Part shown: one piece after another, positions 49,551 to 58,518 of the stretch
How positions within the stretch are numbered: position 1 is the stretch's first letter
Layout of the letters: every line of letters starts with the position of its first letter
NCBI GenBank assembly: GCA_937951895.1
Contig: CALFER010000072.1
Location: forward strand, 1-64,000
Length of the DNA: 64,000 nucleotides
DNA from: an uncultured bacterium
GTDB lineage: Bacteria > CSSED10-310 > CALFER01
Reading direction: 5' to 3'
Program-made: the position numbers and the translations under genes
The notes under the pieces: generated by a model
Databases searched by the model: none
The model's input: only the letters and a program-made list of their open reading frames with translations
Told to the model about the DNA's origin: nothing

Positions 49551-50545
49551 TACCGTTTCCCCGCGAAGAAACCTGCGATCCCGATCAGGACGCCCAGGAG
49601 GTATGCCGTGAAATTCACCAGCATGAAAAGCGCTCCCTTGAATGCGAATTCGAGTCCGGCCACCCGTCTGAGATACGTCAGCCAGCCTCGGTTCATCCAA
49701 CCGATCAATCCGACCGGCAGCACGCCACAGGCAGCAAGGAAAGGGTTGTGGACGGTCCAGCCCGCGACGAGAACCAGCCAGGTCAGACCGATCAACGGAA
49801 TACCTGCGACAAACGCTCGGGGAGGCGCGACAAGACCGGGCGTCGGGATCCCCGACTGCAGATTCCGCAGCCGGATTCGAATCGTCCCGGCTGCCTTGCG
49901 AAAATTGGTTCGAAGAAGTGATGCGAGCGTGAAGCGTTTGAGGTGTGTCACGCGGAGACTGTGATCGATCCGGATTCGAACGCCTCCCGTGATGAGGCGC
50001 TGGCCGAGTTCCATATCTTCGATCGACGCTCCGCGATAATGAGGATCGAATCCGCCGAAACGCTGGAAAACCGAGGCACGGATGGCCGCAAACGATGTAT
50101 AGAGAATCGCGATATCGGGCGCATGCATGGCATAATGCCGATGCATGTAGTAGTTCTCGTACCGGGATGCGAAATTCGTTTCCGGAGTGCTCTCGTCCAG
50201 CATTCCAATCATCGCGTCCAGCCCGTTTGCAGCCAGAAACCGCAACGCTCGTTCGATGCAGTCCGACGGAACGACGATATCGGAATCCGTGAAAATCAGC
50301 ACGCTTCCCGATGCGTGTCGAGCGCCCCAATTGCGGGCGGCGGCAGCGCCGATGTGTTCGGGGGATCGGAGCAACCGGCATCCGTTGGCCTGCACAATCT
50401 CGGCAGTCGCATCGGTCGAGGCATCATCCACGACAAGAATCTCGCTGTCCTGCCCCCGCGTCGCGATCAAGACGGCGCGCAGGCATCGATCAAGCGTCTC
50501 GGCATTGTTGCGCGCTGGAATGATGACCGAGATGCGAAGGGGCAT
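49547..50545 (-). CDS. Family 2 glycosyltransferase with C-terminal membrane spans, operon gene 3
   Basis: 332 residues. The GT-A core has VIIPARNNAETLDRCL, the acidic VVDDAS, and the metal-binding FTDSDI. EDMELGQRL is the acceptor-site ED motif. The last 100 residues contain about three membrane spans. It probably transfers a sugar to a lipid-linked acceptor at the inner membrane. It starts 6 bases after the radical SAM/SPASM gene. Confidence 0.9.
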   Translation of the reverse strand: MPLRISVIIPARNNAETLDRCLRAVLIATRGQDSEILVVDDASTDATAEIVQANGCRLLRSPEHIGAAAARNWGARHASGSVLIFTDSDIVVPSDCIERALRFLAANGLDAMIGMLDESTPETNFASRYENYYMHRHYAMHAPDIAILYTSFAAIRASVFQRFGGFDPHYRGASIEDMELGQRLITGGVRIRIDHSLRVTHLKRFTLASLLRTNFRKAAGTIRIRLRNLQSGIPTPGLVAPPRAFVAGIPLIGLTWLVLVAGWTVHNPFLAACGVLPVGLIGWMNRGWLTYLRRVAGLEFAFKGALFMLVNFTAYLLGVLIGIAGFFAGKRY

Positions 50546-50551
50546 GGGCGA

Positions 50552-51559
50552 TCAGCGCCGGATGAGTTTTCGGACGAGACGGTATCCAGCTACGGTTTCC
50601 CCGAAAAATGCCTTGAAGTTTTCTGTGGGAATACCCAGGAACGACGGTCGAAACACCCGATCGCAGTTGTTGCACAGCAGGCCGTCGAGATCGCGTCGAC
50701 GCATCCGCATCCGCATCTCGGCATAGGGTCTGCCGTTCCAGATCTCTTCGAGTGTTTGCGCGTTCAAGTTACCGAGCGGCATGGACCCGTACCAGTCCTG
50801 CGGACAGGGGCAAACCGTTCCATCGAACAGCACCGTCATCGAGTAATGGAGAAACGTGCAGGGGATGAAGCCGACATCCTTCCTGAGAACCCCGGCGGTG
50901 TTGCCGCCCCAGTTATGCGGTTTCTTGATGTAAAACTTGTCCAGCCCCTTCGATTCGAATCCCGCGCCGAAGCGTTCGAGATGGTCGCGATACTCGTTTG
51001 TGGCATCATCCGGAAGAATGATCTGGATGATCGTGTAGGGTTTGTCCGCGCCCAATCGACGTTTTTCTTCAAGAAAAAACTCGATGTTCGCCAGAGTGAC
51101 CTCGAAGGTTCCACCCACCCGGACCGACTCGTAGGACGCTTTGTCGAAACCGTCGAAGCTGAATGAAACGAGATCGGGGGCGGCGCGTAACAGCCGGATC
51201 GACCGTTCCCGGTCCAGACAGGTCGCGTTGGTGTGGATCCGGCTGCCGATCCCGGCTTGTTTCGCCAGCGCCACCATCGTTTCGAGTTCCGGGTGGAAGA
51301 GCGGTTCGCCTCGGTGTGAGAGATTGAAATCGTTGGTGCGCCCGTTTGTCTGAGCGATGATGGACCGGTACAGGTCCATGTCCATGTTTCCCCTCACGCT
51401 GGTCACATCGGTCGAGTTCGGGCAGACTCTGCACCGGAGATTGCATTGGTTGGTGGATTCGACCCACATGCGGAGCGGGGCGTAGGGCAGATTTGGAGAT
51501 CCGAGCCTGTAGTGGAGGAACGTACGGGCCAATCGGCTCAGTTTCTCAATGCGATTCAT
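50552..51559 (-). CDS. Radical SAM/SPASM enzyme, operon gene 2
   Basis: 335 residues. Radical SAM motif ESTNQCNLRCRVCPNS (CxxxCxxC, about 34-41) and RGEPLFHPEL. The SPASM region has CTFLHYSMTVLFDGTVCPCP and LLCNNCDRVF, enough cysteines for auxiliary 4Fe-4S clusters. Family members modify peptides, carry out carbon-carbon or thioether chemistry, or act in lipid biosynthesis. No precursor peptide gene is visible nearby. It lies 21 bases after the UbiA gene. Confidence 0.9.
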   Translation of the reverse strand: MNRIEKLSRLARTFLHYRLGSPNLPYAPLRMWVESTNQCNLRCRVCPNSTDVTSVRGNMDMDLYRSIIAQTNGRTNDFNLSHRGEPLFHPELETMVALAKQAGIGSRIHTNATCLDRERSIRLLRAAPDLVSFSFDGFDKASYESVRVGGTFEVTLANIEFFLEEKRRLGADKPYTIIQIILPDDATNEYRDHLERFGAGFESKGLDKFYIKKPHNWGGNTAGVLRKDVGFIPCTFLHYSMTVLFDGTVCPCPQDWYGSMPLGNLNAQTLEEIWNGRPYAEMRMRMRRRDLDGLLCNNCDRVFRPSFLGIPTENFKAFFGETVAGYRLVRKLIRR

Positions 51560-51580
51560 GAATCCTTCCTTGTTCGGCCA

Positions 51581-52489
51581 TCATATCCATCGTCCCAGGG
51601 CGATCCCGATCACGAACAGGCAGCCGAAAACGAGTTCGAGTTGAGCGCCCATGGCGTCGATCGGTGCGAACACCTCACGGGACACCGTCCGGACATTCGC
51701 CACCATCCGGACATTTCGCCAGGCGATCGGGAGGGACACTATCACGACGGCGGACGTCCGGGGAAGATCCATTCCGGCAATCAGGATGGCGACCGTCAGA
51801 TACGCGCCGCCGACCAGGCCGAAATAAAAAAGCTGCGCTCCGCGAACGCCGAGATGTCCGGCCAGCGTCACGACCCCGGCTTTCGCATCGTCGTCGATAT
51901 CCCGGAGGTTGTTCCCGTGAAGAATTGCATCGATCAGGAGTCCGAGAGGGATGGAATACAGGACGGGTTGCCAGCTCAGACGGGATGTCTGGACGTAGTA
52001 TGCGCCGAGAGCGATCAGGGAGCCGAAAGCGATGAAAACCGCGGGATCGCCCAGTGCGCGATACTTGAGTTCCGGGCCCCATGTGTAGATGAATGCCAGT
52101 GCGGCGCCGAGCAGCCCGAGCCAGAGGACCCAGGGACCGGTTTGATAGAACAGGTATCCCCCGATCCCGGCAGCCAGCATGTTGAACAGGATGCCAAGCA
52201 GGAACAGGTTTTTCGGCGACATGCGACCGGCCGTCAGAACACCGGATGACCCATACGTGCCCACCCTGTCCACGCCGCGGCGAAAATCGAAGTAATCGTT
52301 GAAGATATTGGCGGCGGCATGCATCGCCATCACCCCGACAATCGTCAGGAGGAGGTGTCCCGGGTGAAGCGTCGCGTGCGACTGGCTCCATGCGGTCGCC
52401 GCTCCGAGCACCGCCGAGACCACCGATGCGGGAAAGGAGAACCAGCGGGTGGCCGTCCATGTCAGTGAGAGGGTTCGCGTCCACGTCAT
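51581..52489 (-). CDS. UbiA-family prenyltransferase, MenA-like, operon gene 1
   Basis: 302 residues with about eight or nine membrane spans. The first Asp-rich motif is NDYFDFRRGVDR; the second is in GNNLRDIDDDAKAG, the MenA-type wording (1,4-dihydroxy-2-naphthoate polyprenyltransferase). It attaches a prenyl chain to an aromatic acceptor at the membrane. No other menaquinone gene is nearby, and the three following genes (radical SAM, GT2, radical SAM) are not known menaquinone genes, so another prenylated product is possible. The start has no Shine-Dalgarno; a TATAAT ends 6 bases before it. Confidence 0.88.
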   Translation of the reverse strand: MTWTRTLSLTWTATRWFSFPASVVSAVLGAATAWSQSHATLHPGHLLLTIVGVMAMHAAANIFNDYFDFRRGVDRVGTYGSSGVLTAGRMSPKNLFLLGILFNMLAAGIGGYLFYQTGPWVLWLGLLGAALAFIYTWGPELKYRALGDPAVFIAFGSLIALGAYYVQTSRLSWQPVLYSIPLGLLIDAILHGNNLRDIDDDAKAGVVTLAGHLGVRGAQLFYFGLVGGAYLTVAILIAGMDLPRTSAVVIVSLPIAWRNVRMVANVRTVSREVFAPIDAMGAQLELVFGCLFVIGIALGRWI

Positions 52490-52495
52490 AACGGC

Positions 52496-52501
52496 ATTAT
52501 A
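52496..52501 (-). promoter_or_regulatory. -10 box of the UbiA operon, leaderless type
   Basis: A perfect TATAAT on the minus strand 6 bases before the ATG at 52489. The -35 is not clear. Confidence 0.55.
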
Positions 52502-52598
52502 ACACGGTTTGCGGGGATCACATCGTACTTGTTTTCCGGATGGAAAACTCATACCTTAGACAACGGGAATGAACCCTGTCGTCAAGGAGGAACGGATT

Positions 52599-53189
52599 AT
52601 GAAACTGGTGAGACTGGTTTTGATTTCCACGGTGCTGTTCACGCTTGCCGCATCTCCGATTTTTGCCCAGGCCGCTCCGCCTGCGCCTGCCAAACCGCTG
52701 AGTCCCGAAGAACTGGCCAAGCGGGAGCAACTCAAAAAAGACTGTAACGCGTTGCTCGACCGGTTCGCAGCAAACAAGTGGGTCAACGAAACGACAAACG
52801 AGACCGGCGTTTTGAAAGCAGAACTCTCCTTTGAACGCGTTCTCAACAACCAGTTCCTCTCCGGAAGTCTCGCGGTCCGCGATTCATCGGGTAAAATCAC
52901 CTTCGAATCCAGACTCATGCTGACCTTCAACTGGGGTGTGGGACAGTATCTGGTCTATTCATTCGAGAGCGACGGCTGGTCCAGAATGTTTCTCGGTGAA
53001 CCCAACGCCGAACAGATGATGGTGCAGGGTGTCATCCCGGGAGGTGTCGAGCATTACCGGTGGAAGATCACCCCGGAAGGAAATCTCGAACGCGCCTTCT
53101 GGAAAGCCAGCAAGGAAATGAAAATTGCGGATATCCCGCCGGATGAGGTAATCGTATTCACGCCGGTGAAGCCTCCCGAGAAAAAGTGA
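52599..53189 (+). CDS. Exported hypothetical protein, 196 aa
   Basis: Clear signal peptide with cleavage near FAQA (about residue 23). The mature part begins with a Pro/Ala-rich and charged helix (LSPEELAKREQLKKDCNALL) and then looks beta-rich (VLNNQFLSGSLAVRDSSGKI). I recognise no named family; the length and shape suggest a small periplasmic lipid- or ligand-binding protein. AAGGAGG precedes the ATG. It overlaps plsC by 4 bases (GTGA), so a role in lipid or envelope metabolism is possible. Confidence 0.78.
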   Translation: MKLVRLVLISTVLFTLAASPIFAQAAPPAPAKPLSPEELAKREQLKKDCNALLDRFAANKWVNETTNETGVLKAELSFERVLNNQFLSGSLAVRDSSGKITFESRLMLTFNWGVGQYLVYSFESDGWSRMFLGEPNAEQMMVQGVIPGGVEHYRWKITPEGNLERAFWKASKEMKIADIPPDEVIVFTPVKPPEKK

Positions 53190-53935
53190 CATCCCGACTG
53201 ACGCTCGAACTGACACAACCCGGAATCAGTTACTTCAGAACAGGGCTTGCCTGGACAGTCGGTCTGCTCGGAACAGCCTTCTTCGCTTTCTCGTCGCTCG
53301 TGTCGTTTCTCCTGACACGCTCCGAACGTCTCGTTCAATGGCACGGGAAAATCTGGGGTCGATTCGTTCTCCGGATCCTCGGTGTCCGTGTCGAGCTGTG
53401 CGGTCTGGATAATCTCCCGAGGGATCATCACGCCATCCTGATCTCCAATCACCAAAGCTGGTGCGATATCTTCGCCTATTCCGGCTACCTCCCGATCCCG
53501 TTCAAGTGGATCGCCAAGCGCGAACTGTTCAAAATTCCTCTGGTCGGTCCTGCCATGAAAGCTGCCGGATACATCCCGATCGATCGGGACAATCGGGAAC
53601 GTGCTTTCGAAACCATCGAGGGAACCTCCCGGGAACTGAAGAATGAATCGATCATCATCTTTCCGGAGGGGACCCGCACACGCACCGGAAAACTCGGCCG
53701 GTTCAAACACGGCGTCGTCTATCTCGCACTCCAGTCCCATGCCCCGTTCGTTCCCATGACCATCTTCAATTCCTTCAACCGGATCCCTCCGGGAAAAATG
53801 GGGGTTTCACCGGGAACCATCCGCATCGAGATTTTCCCGGAAATCCCGACTCGCGGGCTGGAGAAGAACGAACTCATCCGGTTGGTCGATTCCATCCGCT
53901 CCGATATGCTCACGCGTCTCGGCGAACTCCCCTGA
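53186..53935 (+). CDS. plsC: 1-acyl-glycerol-3-phosphate acyltransferase (PlsC family)
   Basis: 249 residues. The acyltransferase motifs are NHQSWCDIF (NHxxxxD), a middle PLVGPAMKAAGYIPIDR, and FPEGTRTRTGKLGRFKHGV. One N-terminal membrane span (about 16-40) anchors it. It makes phosphatidic acid for phospholipid synthesis at the inner membrane. The GTG start overlaps the stop of the exported protein. Confidence 0.93.
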   Translation: MTSRLTLELTQPGISYFRTGLAWTVGLLGTAFFAFSSLVSFLLTRSERLVQWHGKIWGRFVLRILGVRVELCGLDNLPRDHHAILISNHQSWCDIFAYSGYLPIPFKWIAKRELFKIPLVGPAMKAAGYIPIDRDNRERAFETIEGTSRELKNESIIIFPEGTRTRTGKLGRFKHGVVYLALQSHAPFVPMTIFNSFNRIPPGKMGVSPGTIRIEIFPEIPTRGLEKNELIRLVDSIRSDMLTRLGELP

Positions 53936-53954
53936 TTCGCTGGATCCCATCTCG

Positions 53955-55562
53955 TCACGTTCGTTCGGATAACGATCGACGGGACAGGTTTCGTCGTTTG
54001 AGAATCCGGTAGAGGGTTGCTTTGTGGATTCCGAGTGATCGTGCGGCTGCCGTCATGTTCCCGTTGCCGGCACGGAAGGCATTGATGATCTGTTCATCCG
54101 TGAGATCGACCGGGAGGCCGCGCCGAGAGATCGGTGTTCCGGAAGGGGGCGTCATCGTGCCGTTTTCCGGCGCAGCGGGCAATGCGAGGGGTTCATCCCG
54201 CCGTGACGGCATCGGCATGATCACCCGGGTCTCGGGAATGACCGTATGGACCTGATTGTGCCCTTCAAGCGCTCGTCCGTCGTGTGATTCAAACGGTGCA
54301 CGAATCAGATGCTGGCTTTCGAAATGGGGAATCCCCCATTGCCCCGCCATCAGAAAATCGCGTTCATTCTCCCACTCGCGAAAGTTGTTCCGACCGATCA
54401 CGGTTCCCTGGGTTTCCACATAAATCCTCTCGATGACATTCCGCAGTTCCCGGATATTGCCGGGCCAATGATAGGATTCGAGCGTTCTGAGGGCATCCGG
54501 CGATACTTTCCGGATGTTTTTCCGGTACCGCCGATTGAGCATATCCAGGAAGAACTCGACGAGCAGCGGAATGTCCCCGGTTCTCTCGCGCAACGGAGGA
54601 ATATGGATTCGGAGTATGGCGAGCCGATGAAACAGATCGGAACGGAATTGACCGCGGGCAATCGCGCGCTCGAGGGGAATGTTGGTCGCCGTGATGATCC
54701 GGACATCGACGGCGATCTCGGATTCACCGCCAACACGCTCGATTGTGTGACTTTCGAGCACACGGAGCAGTTTGGCCTGAGACCGCTGCGGCATGTCTCC
54801 GATCTCGTCCAGAAACAATGTCCCCTTGTCCGCGCGCTCGAATCGGCCTTTATGGGTCCTGAACGCTCCGGTAAAGGATCCCCTCTCATGCCCGAAAAGC
54901 TCGGATTCAAACAACTCCTCATTGAGCGCGGTGCAGTTGATTGCGACGAACGCATGCCCCGCGCGGCCGCTCGCCGAGTGAAGCGCGCGAGCCACAAGCT
55001 CCTTCCCGGTTCCGGTCTCACCCTGAATCAACACGGCGGCATCGGAGGGGCCATACTGCTCGATCCGCCGGATCATCCGAAGCACCGGTTCACTGATCCC
55101 CACGATCCCATGGTGAACCGCCTCGCGGTAATGTCCGGACGTCGTATCGACCGGGAGGATCTCGTCGAACAACCGAAGCATCACCGCATCAGCCGGATAC
55201 GGAGGAGGGATCAGCCGGAGTATCTCCCCGGGAAGCGACTCGGAGAACGGCAATCGGATCGCCTTGATCCGCAACCGGTGACGATTCTCATCCCGGTCCG
55301 TGAATTCCACGGTGTGATCCTGGACGGAGAGTTGGGATCCGAGAAGTTCCTTCGAGAGTGTTTCAAAAATTTCACCCAGTTTCCCGATTCCCTGCCAGAC
55401 CGGGCGTCCGACAATGTCCGGTTCACCATGACCAGTGGATCGGACCAGCCAGTCAGGCGCTTTCCGAACGATCATTCCGAGTCCCGCTGTCGGCGAGGGC
55501 GACAGCACCATCCAGTCATCGGGTTGGGTCAGGAATTGCCGGGCGATCCATGCTGCATTCAT
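53955..55562 (-). CDS. Sigma-54-dependent transcriptional activator (NtrC family)
   Basis: 535 residues. The N-terminal 170 residues are not a receiver (no DD...D...K set) and may be a PAS-like sensor. The AAA+ domain has Walker A GETGTGKE, the sigma-54 loop ERGSFTGAF (Ser for the usual Ala of GAFTGA) and Walker B GTLFLDEIGDM. A Fis-type helix-turn-helix ends the protein (NMTAAARSLGIHKATLYRIL). Targets are unknown. The ATG at 55562 is preceded by no Shine-Dalgarno but by CATAAT 8 bases upstream. Confidence 0.93.
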   Translation of the reverse strand: MNAAWIARQFLTQPDDWMVLSPSPTAGLGMIVRKAPDWLVRSTGHGEPDIVGRPVWQGIGKLGEIFETLSKELLGSQLSVQDHTVEFTDRDENRHRLRIKAIRLPFSESLPGEILRLIPPPYPADAVMLRLFDEILPVDTTSGHYREAVHHGIVGISEPVLRMIRRIEQYGPSDAAVLIQGETGTGKELVARALHSASGRAGHAFVAINCTALNEELFESELFGHERGSFTGAFRTHKGRFERADKGTLFLDEIGDMPQRSQAKLLRVLESHTIERVGGESEIAVDVRIITATNIPLERAIARGQFRSDLFHRLAILRIHIPPLRERTGDIPLLVEFFLDMLNRRYRKNIRKVSPDALRTLESYHWPGNIRELRNVIERIYVETQGTVIGRNNFREWENERDFLMAGQWGIPHFESQHLIRAPFESHDGRALEGHNQVHTVIPETRVIMPMPSRRDEPLALPAAPENGTMTPPSGTPISRRGLPVDLTDEQIINAFRAGNGNMTAAARSLGIHKATLYRILKRRNLSRRSLSERT

Positions 55563-55570
55563 CAAAGGTG

Positions 55571-55576
55571 ATTATG
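55571..55576 (-). promoter_or_regulatory. Possible -10 box of the NtrC-family gene
   Basis: CATAAT on the minus strand, 8 bases before the ATG at 55562. The -35 is weak. The rest of 55577-55661 shows nothing else I can support. Confidence 0.35.
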
Positions 55577-55661
55577 CCACAAGAGATCGCGACATGCATC
55601 TCCTCATCCTCGCGAGGGCCAAGTCAGGAGGATTCGATTCCATGCATGGCCGGAGACTTCC

Positions 55662-55690
55662 TTGTAATAGAGTGATGGAGCGCGTAGAGT
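55662..55690 (+). promoter_or_regulatory. Possible promoter of the LpoB-like/sulfatase pair
   Basis: TTGTAA (55662-55667), 17 bases, TAGAGT (55685-55690). A 45-base leader ends in AGGAGG before the ATG at 55742. Confidence 0.4.
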
Positions 55691-55741
55691 TCATGGAAGA
55701 ACCGGATTGAATCAGTTCGGTTGTAACAGGAGGACGGTCGG

Positions 55742-56380
55742 ATGTCGCCTACCAGATGGGTGTCCATCAGCATGTGTGTGTGCCTGTTCGTGACCGCGCC
55801 GGATGCCGTATCCGGGGCAAACAAAGCGGAACCGTTTGTCCCGGGCTCCGTGAAGCAGATCGCGGTACTGCCGTTGACCGGCCTGGACCCGGATGCCGCA
55901 TGTGTGATTCATGCCAAACTGATCGAATCGCTTGCGGAACGATGCAGGATTCCGGTGCTCCCGTTGGACCAGACTCTGGCCGCCGCCGGAACCGTCAGCC
56001 GGCCCAAAAACGCCATCACTTCCCGGGAAGCCCAAAAAATCGCAGAATCTCTCCATGTCGACGCCGTCATTTTCGGAAATGTGGTGGATTTTTTATTGAG
56101 CGAAACCGAGAGCGACATCATCGGTGACAAGAAACGGAAGGAACTGACAAGCACGATGAAATTCACCCTGGAGTGGCAGATCGTGACCACCGCAGATGGT
56201 AAGGTTTCCGAACTCGACAGGATCAAAGTTTCGGAACATGACACACGAACCAACATTTATAAATCCGATTTGAGTCAGGGCGATCGCGAAAAATATCCGG
56301 CAGCAACCATGCAGCTTTTCGAACGCAGCGCCAAGAGCCTTGGGAAAAAAATACTGAAGGCACTGGATCTTTCCAGATGA
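55742..56380 (+). CDS. Exported CsgG/LpoB-like protein, 212 aa
   Basis: A signal peptide (1-25) leads to IAVLPLTGLDPDAACVIHAKL and EAQKIAESLHVDAVIFGNVV, the strand-helix-strand pattern of the CsgG/LpoB/FlgO-like periplasmic family that builds small surface assemblies or activates peptidoglycan synthases. No lipobox cysteine is seen at the cleavage site. AGGAGG precedes the ATG. It is joined to the sulfatase-fold gene by an ATGA overlap. Confidence 0.75.
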   Translation: MSPTRWVSISMCVCLFVTAPDAVSGANKAEPFVPGSVKQIAVLPLTGLDPDAACVIHAKLIESLAERCRIPVLPLDQTLAAAGTVSRPKNAITSREAQKIAESLHVDAVIFGNVVDFLLSETESDIIGDKKRKELTSTMKFTLEWQIVTTADGKVSELDRIKVSEHDTRTNIYKSDLSQGDREKYPAATMQLFERSAKSLGKKILKALDLSR

Positions 56381-57765
56381 GCGATCAGAAGGCACGTTTC
56401 AATCCGGCCCGGGGTTCCTTCCCCGGGTTCGCAGTCCGAATGCTCAGTATCTGTCTGTTGATGTCCGGTTTCACTGCCTGCATCCGGCATTCGCCGTCCA
56501 ATCCGTCCAATTTCAACGTCATCTGTATCAGTATCGACTCGCTTCGCGTTGATTTCGTCGGGTTCAACGGGATGCCTGATCCGGTTTCACCCTTCCTGGA
56601 CAGCCTCAGTCGGGATTCCATCAACTTTACCGACGTCATGACACAGGCGCCTTCGACATTTTTTTCCCACCGGGCGATCTTTCTCTCACGGTACATCTTC
56701 GCCCAACACCGGAACATACCGGTTCCGACGGAAACCCTGGCGGGGCAGTTACAGCGTGGCGGGTGGCGAACCGGCGCATTCGTCGACGGAGGCTGGCTGT
56801 CGAATCACCTGGGGCATCAGATCGGCTTCGACATCTACGATGACAGCGGGGGCGGATTTACGAAAAACATTGTCAAATCGCTTCAGTTCATCCAGGAGGA
56901 CAGAGACAGGAAGTTTTTTGTTTTCTTGCATGGCTACGACATTCACGCGCCCTACAATCCTCCGGAAGAGTTCCTGACCCACCTCACAAAAAGCCGTACA
57001 CCGCGGATTCCCGTCGGAGCTTCCTGCGAACAGGAAAAAGCGGCAAGGCTGAAGCATGAAAACCGCGCCTTGTTCAAAGCGGAAATCAGACAATGCGATG
57101 CCGTGCTTTCCCAGCTTTTTTTCTCACTCCAACAACTCGACCTGATGGATGAAACCGTTGTCGCCGTGTTCTCCGACCACGGAGAAAGTCTCGGGGAAAG
57201 AGGCTACGTCGGTCATAGTCAACTGTATCAGAAGCAGTTGAAAATCCCGCTGTTGGTTTACATTCCGGGACATCGTACGCAACTCCGGCCGGAACCGGTG
57301 GAAGTGATCGATCTCATGCCCTCCATACTCGAACTCGTCAATCTCCAACCTCCGGATTCTGTGCAGGGAATCGATCTGCATCTTGCTGATTCGAGTGCAG
57401 GCACGTTTCCCGAAAATCGTGCCCGTCTGACTGAGACCACCGATGAGGCTTTCAGCGCGGACGGAGAATGGAGTCTGATTCTGCGGGATAAACCCGAGAA
57501 CGACGAGCTGTATTTTCTGAGTGTCGATCCCGAGGAGACCGTGAATCTGCGTGACTCGTCGGTTGACAGGTTGAACATGATGCGGCGCGCATATGAGGAA
57601 AAGACGGGAGAGGATCTGGCGGTGTCGCGAACGGCAAAAAAAGAGATTTACCAGAGCGATATGGTCGCCCGAAAGCGACTCATGCCGGCACGCGGATCGC
57701 AGAAGGAAAGCGCTTCACAGGAGAAATTCGAGTCGGAATTGCGTGCGCTGGGCTATCTGAACTGA
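56377..57765 (+). CDS. Sulfatase-fold (alkaline phosphatase superfamily) envelope enzyme
   Basis: 462 residues. A membrane leader ends at SGFTACIR (possible lipoprotein). The alkaline-phosphatase-type core has ISIDSLRVDFVG, the nucleophile region APSTFFSHRAIFLSRY, HGYDIHAPY and FSDHGESLGERG. The nucleophile is Ser/Thr, not the Cys that becomes formylglycine in true sulfatases, so phosphoglycerol or phosphoethanolamine transfer or another phosphoryl chemistry is more likely than sulfate-ester hydrolysis. It acts outside the inner membrane. Confidence 0.88.
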   Translation: MSDQKARFNPARGSFPGFAVRMLSICLLMSGFTACIRHSPSNPSNFNVICISIDSLRVDFVGFNGMPDPVSPFLDSLSRDSINFTDVMTQAPSTFFSHRAIFLSRYIFAQHRNIPVPTETLAGQLQRGGWRTGAFVDGGWLSNHLGHQIGFDIYDDSGGGFTKNIVKSLQFIQEDRDRKFFVFLHGYDIHAPYNPPEEFLTHLTKSRTPRIPVGASCEQEKAARLKHENRALFKAEIRQCDAVLSQLFFSLQQLDLMDETVVAVFSDHGESLGERGYVGHSQLYQKQLKIPLLVYIPGHRTQLRPEPVEVIDLMPSILELVNLQPPDSVQGIDLHLADSSAGTFPENRARLTETTDEAFSADGEWSLILRDKPENDELYFLSVDPEETVNLRDSSVDRLNMMRRAYEEKTGEDLAVSRTAKKEIYQSDMVARKRLMPARGSQKESASQEKFESELRALGYLN

Positions 57766-57823
57766 ACGCGGCGCATCTTCGGGTGGAGCCTTCACCGATG
57801 GACGCCGATCGTGCGGACATGGC

Positions 57824-57839
57824 GAGCCCGGCCGGGTTC
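57824..57839 (+). terminator. Possible weak terminator after the sulfatase-fold gene
   Basis: GAGCCC-GGCC-GGGTTC could form a 6-bp stem with one G-U pair and a 4-base loop, followed by GTTTATACTT. The T-run is interrupted, and the hairpin overlaps the next promoter region. Confidence 0.3.
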
Positions 57840-57842
57840 GTT

Positions 57843-57848
57843 TATACT
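57843..57848 (+). promoter_or_regulatory. -10 box of the DUF488 gene, leaderless type
   Basis: TATACT ends 6 bases before the ATG at 57855, with no Shine-Dalgarno. The -35 is weak. Confidence 0.45.
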
Positions 57849-57854
57849 TGAATC

Positions 57855-58451
57855 ATGAACTCCCGGATCATCATCCCCGAGGAAGCGCTTCGGAAACATC
57901 CCGACCGGCCGCCTCCCCCGGTTGTTTTCACGATGGGGCACAGCACACTGAAAATGTCCGAACTGATCCGGCATCTGACCGTTAACGGAATCGACACGGT
58001 CATCGATGTGCGAAGCATTCCCTACAGCCGCATCGCGCCGCAGTTCAGCAAGCAGAATCTGGAAGCCGTTCTGACATCCATCGGGTTTTCCTACCGTTTC
58101 GGCGGCAAGTATCTCGGCGCATACCCCGACGGCAGGAAACCGCCCCCCGGCACGGTCATCGACTGGCCAGCTCTCGCTGCCCGGGCCGCCTTCAGAATCG
58201 GGATCAGCCGTGTCATGGAACTCGCAGTCGATCATCGCGTGGTGCTGGTGTGTGCGGAGGAGAATCCCTACAATTGCCACAGGCATCATCTGATCGCTCC
58301 AGCCGTGATCGAGGCGGGTGGCAATATCATGCATTTGCGTCATAACGGTCGGAAGTTCTTACTGACGCGCATGCCCCGTTTGAGAAAGCCATCAGGCCGT
58401 TATGCTTCGGATTCCGCAGCAGATGATCGTTCCCGCGAACTTTTCGAATGA
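57855..58451 (+). CDS. DUF488 family protein
   Basis: 198 residues. The family is recognised by TMGHSTLKMSELIRHL, IDVRSIPYSR, the FGGKYLGAYP segment and the C-terminal CAEENPYNCHRHHLI. DUF488 proteins are small cytosolic proteins of unknown biochemical function with conserved Arg and CHR motifs; some are linked to stress. Here it stands alone. The start is supported by the -10 box and by the family's usual beginning near residue 29. Confidence 0.9.
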   Translation: MNSRIIIPEEALRKHPDRPPPPVVFTMGHSTLKMSELIRHLTVNGIDTVIDVRSIPYSRIAPQFSKQNLEAVLTSIGFSYRFGGKYLGAYPDGRKPPPGTVIDWPALAARAAFRIGISRVMELAVDHRVVLVCAEENPYNCHRHHLIAPAVIEAGGNIMHLRHNGRKFLLTRMPRLRKPSGRYASDSAADDRSRELFE

Positions 58452-58466
58452 CAGCCGGCAATCAAT

Positions 58467-58495
58467 TTGACCCTGCTCCCCGGATGAGATATTGA
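58467..58495 (+). promoter_or_regulatory. Possible promoter of the saccharopine-dehydrogenase-like gene
   Basis: TTGACC (58467-58472), 17 bases, TATTGA (58490-58495). AGGAGGGGG precedes the ATG at 58519. Confidence 0.45.
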
Positions 58496-58518
58496 TATTG
58501 AGGGGATCAGGAGGGGGC

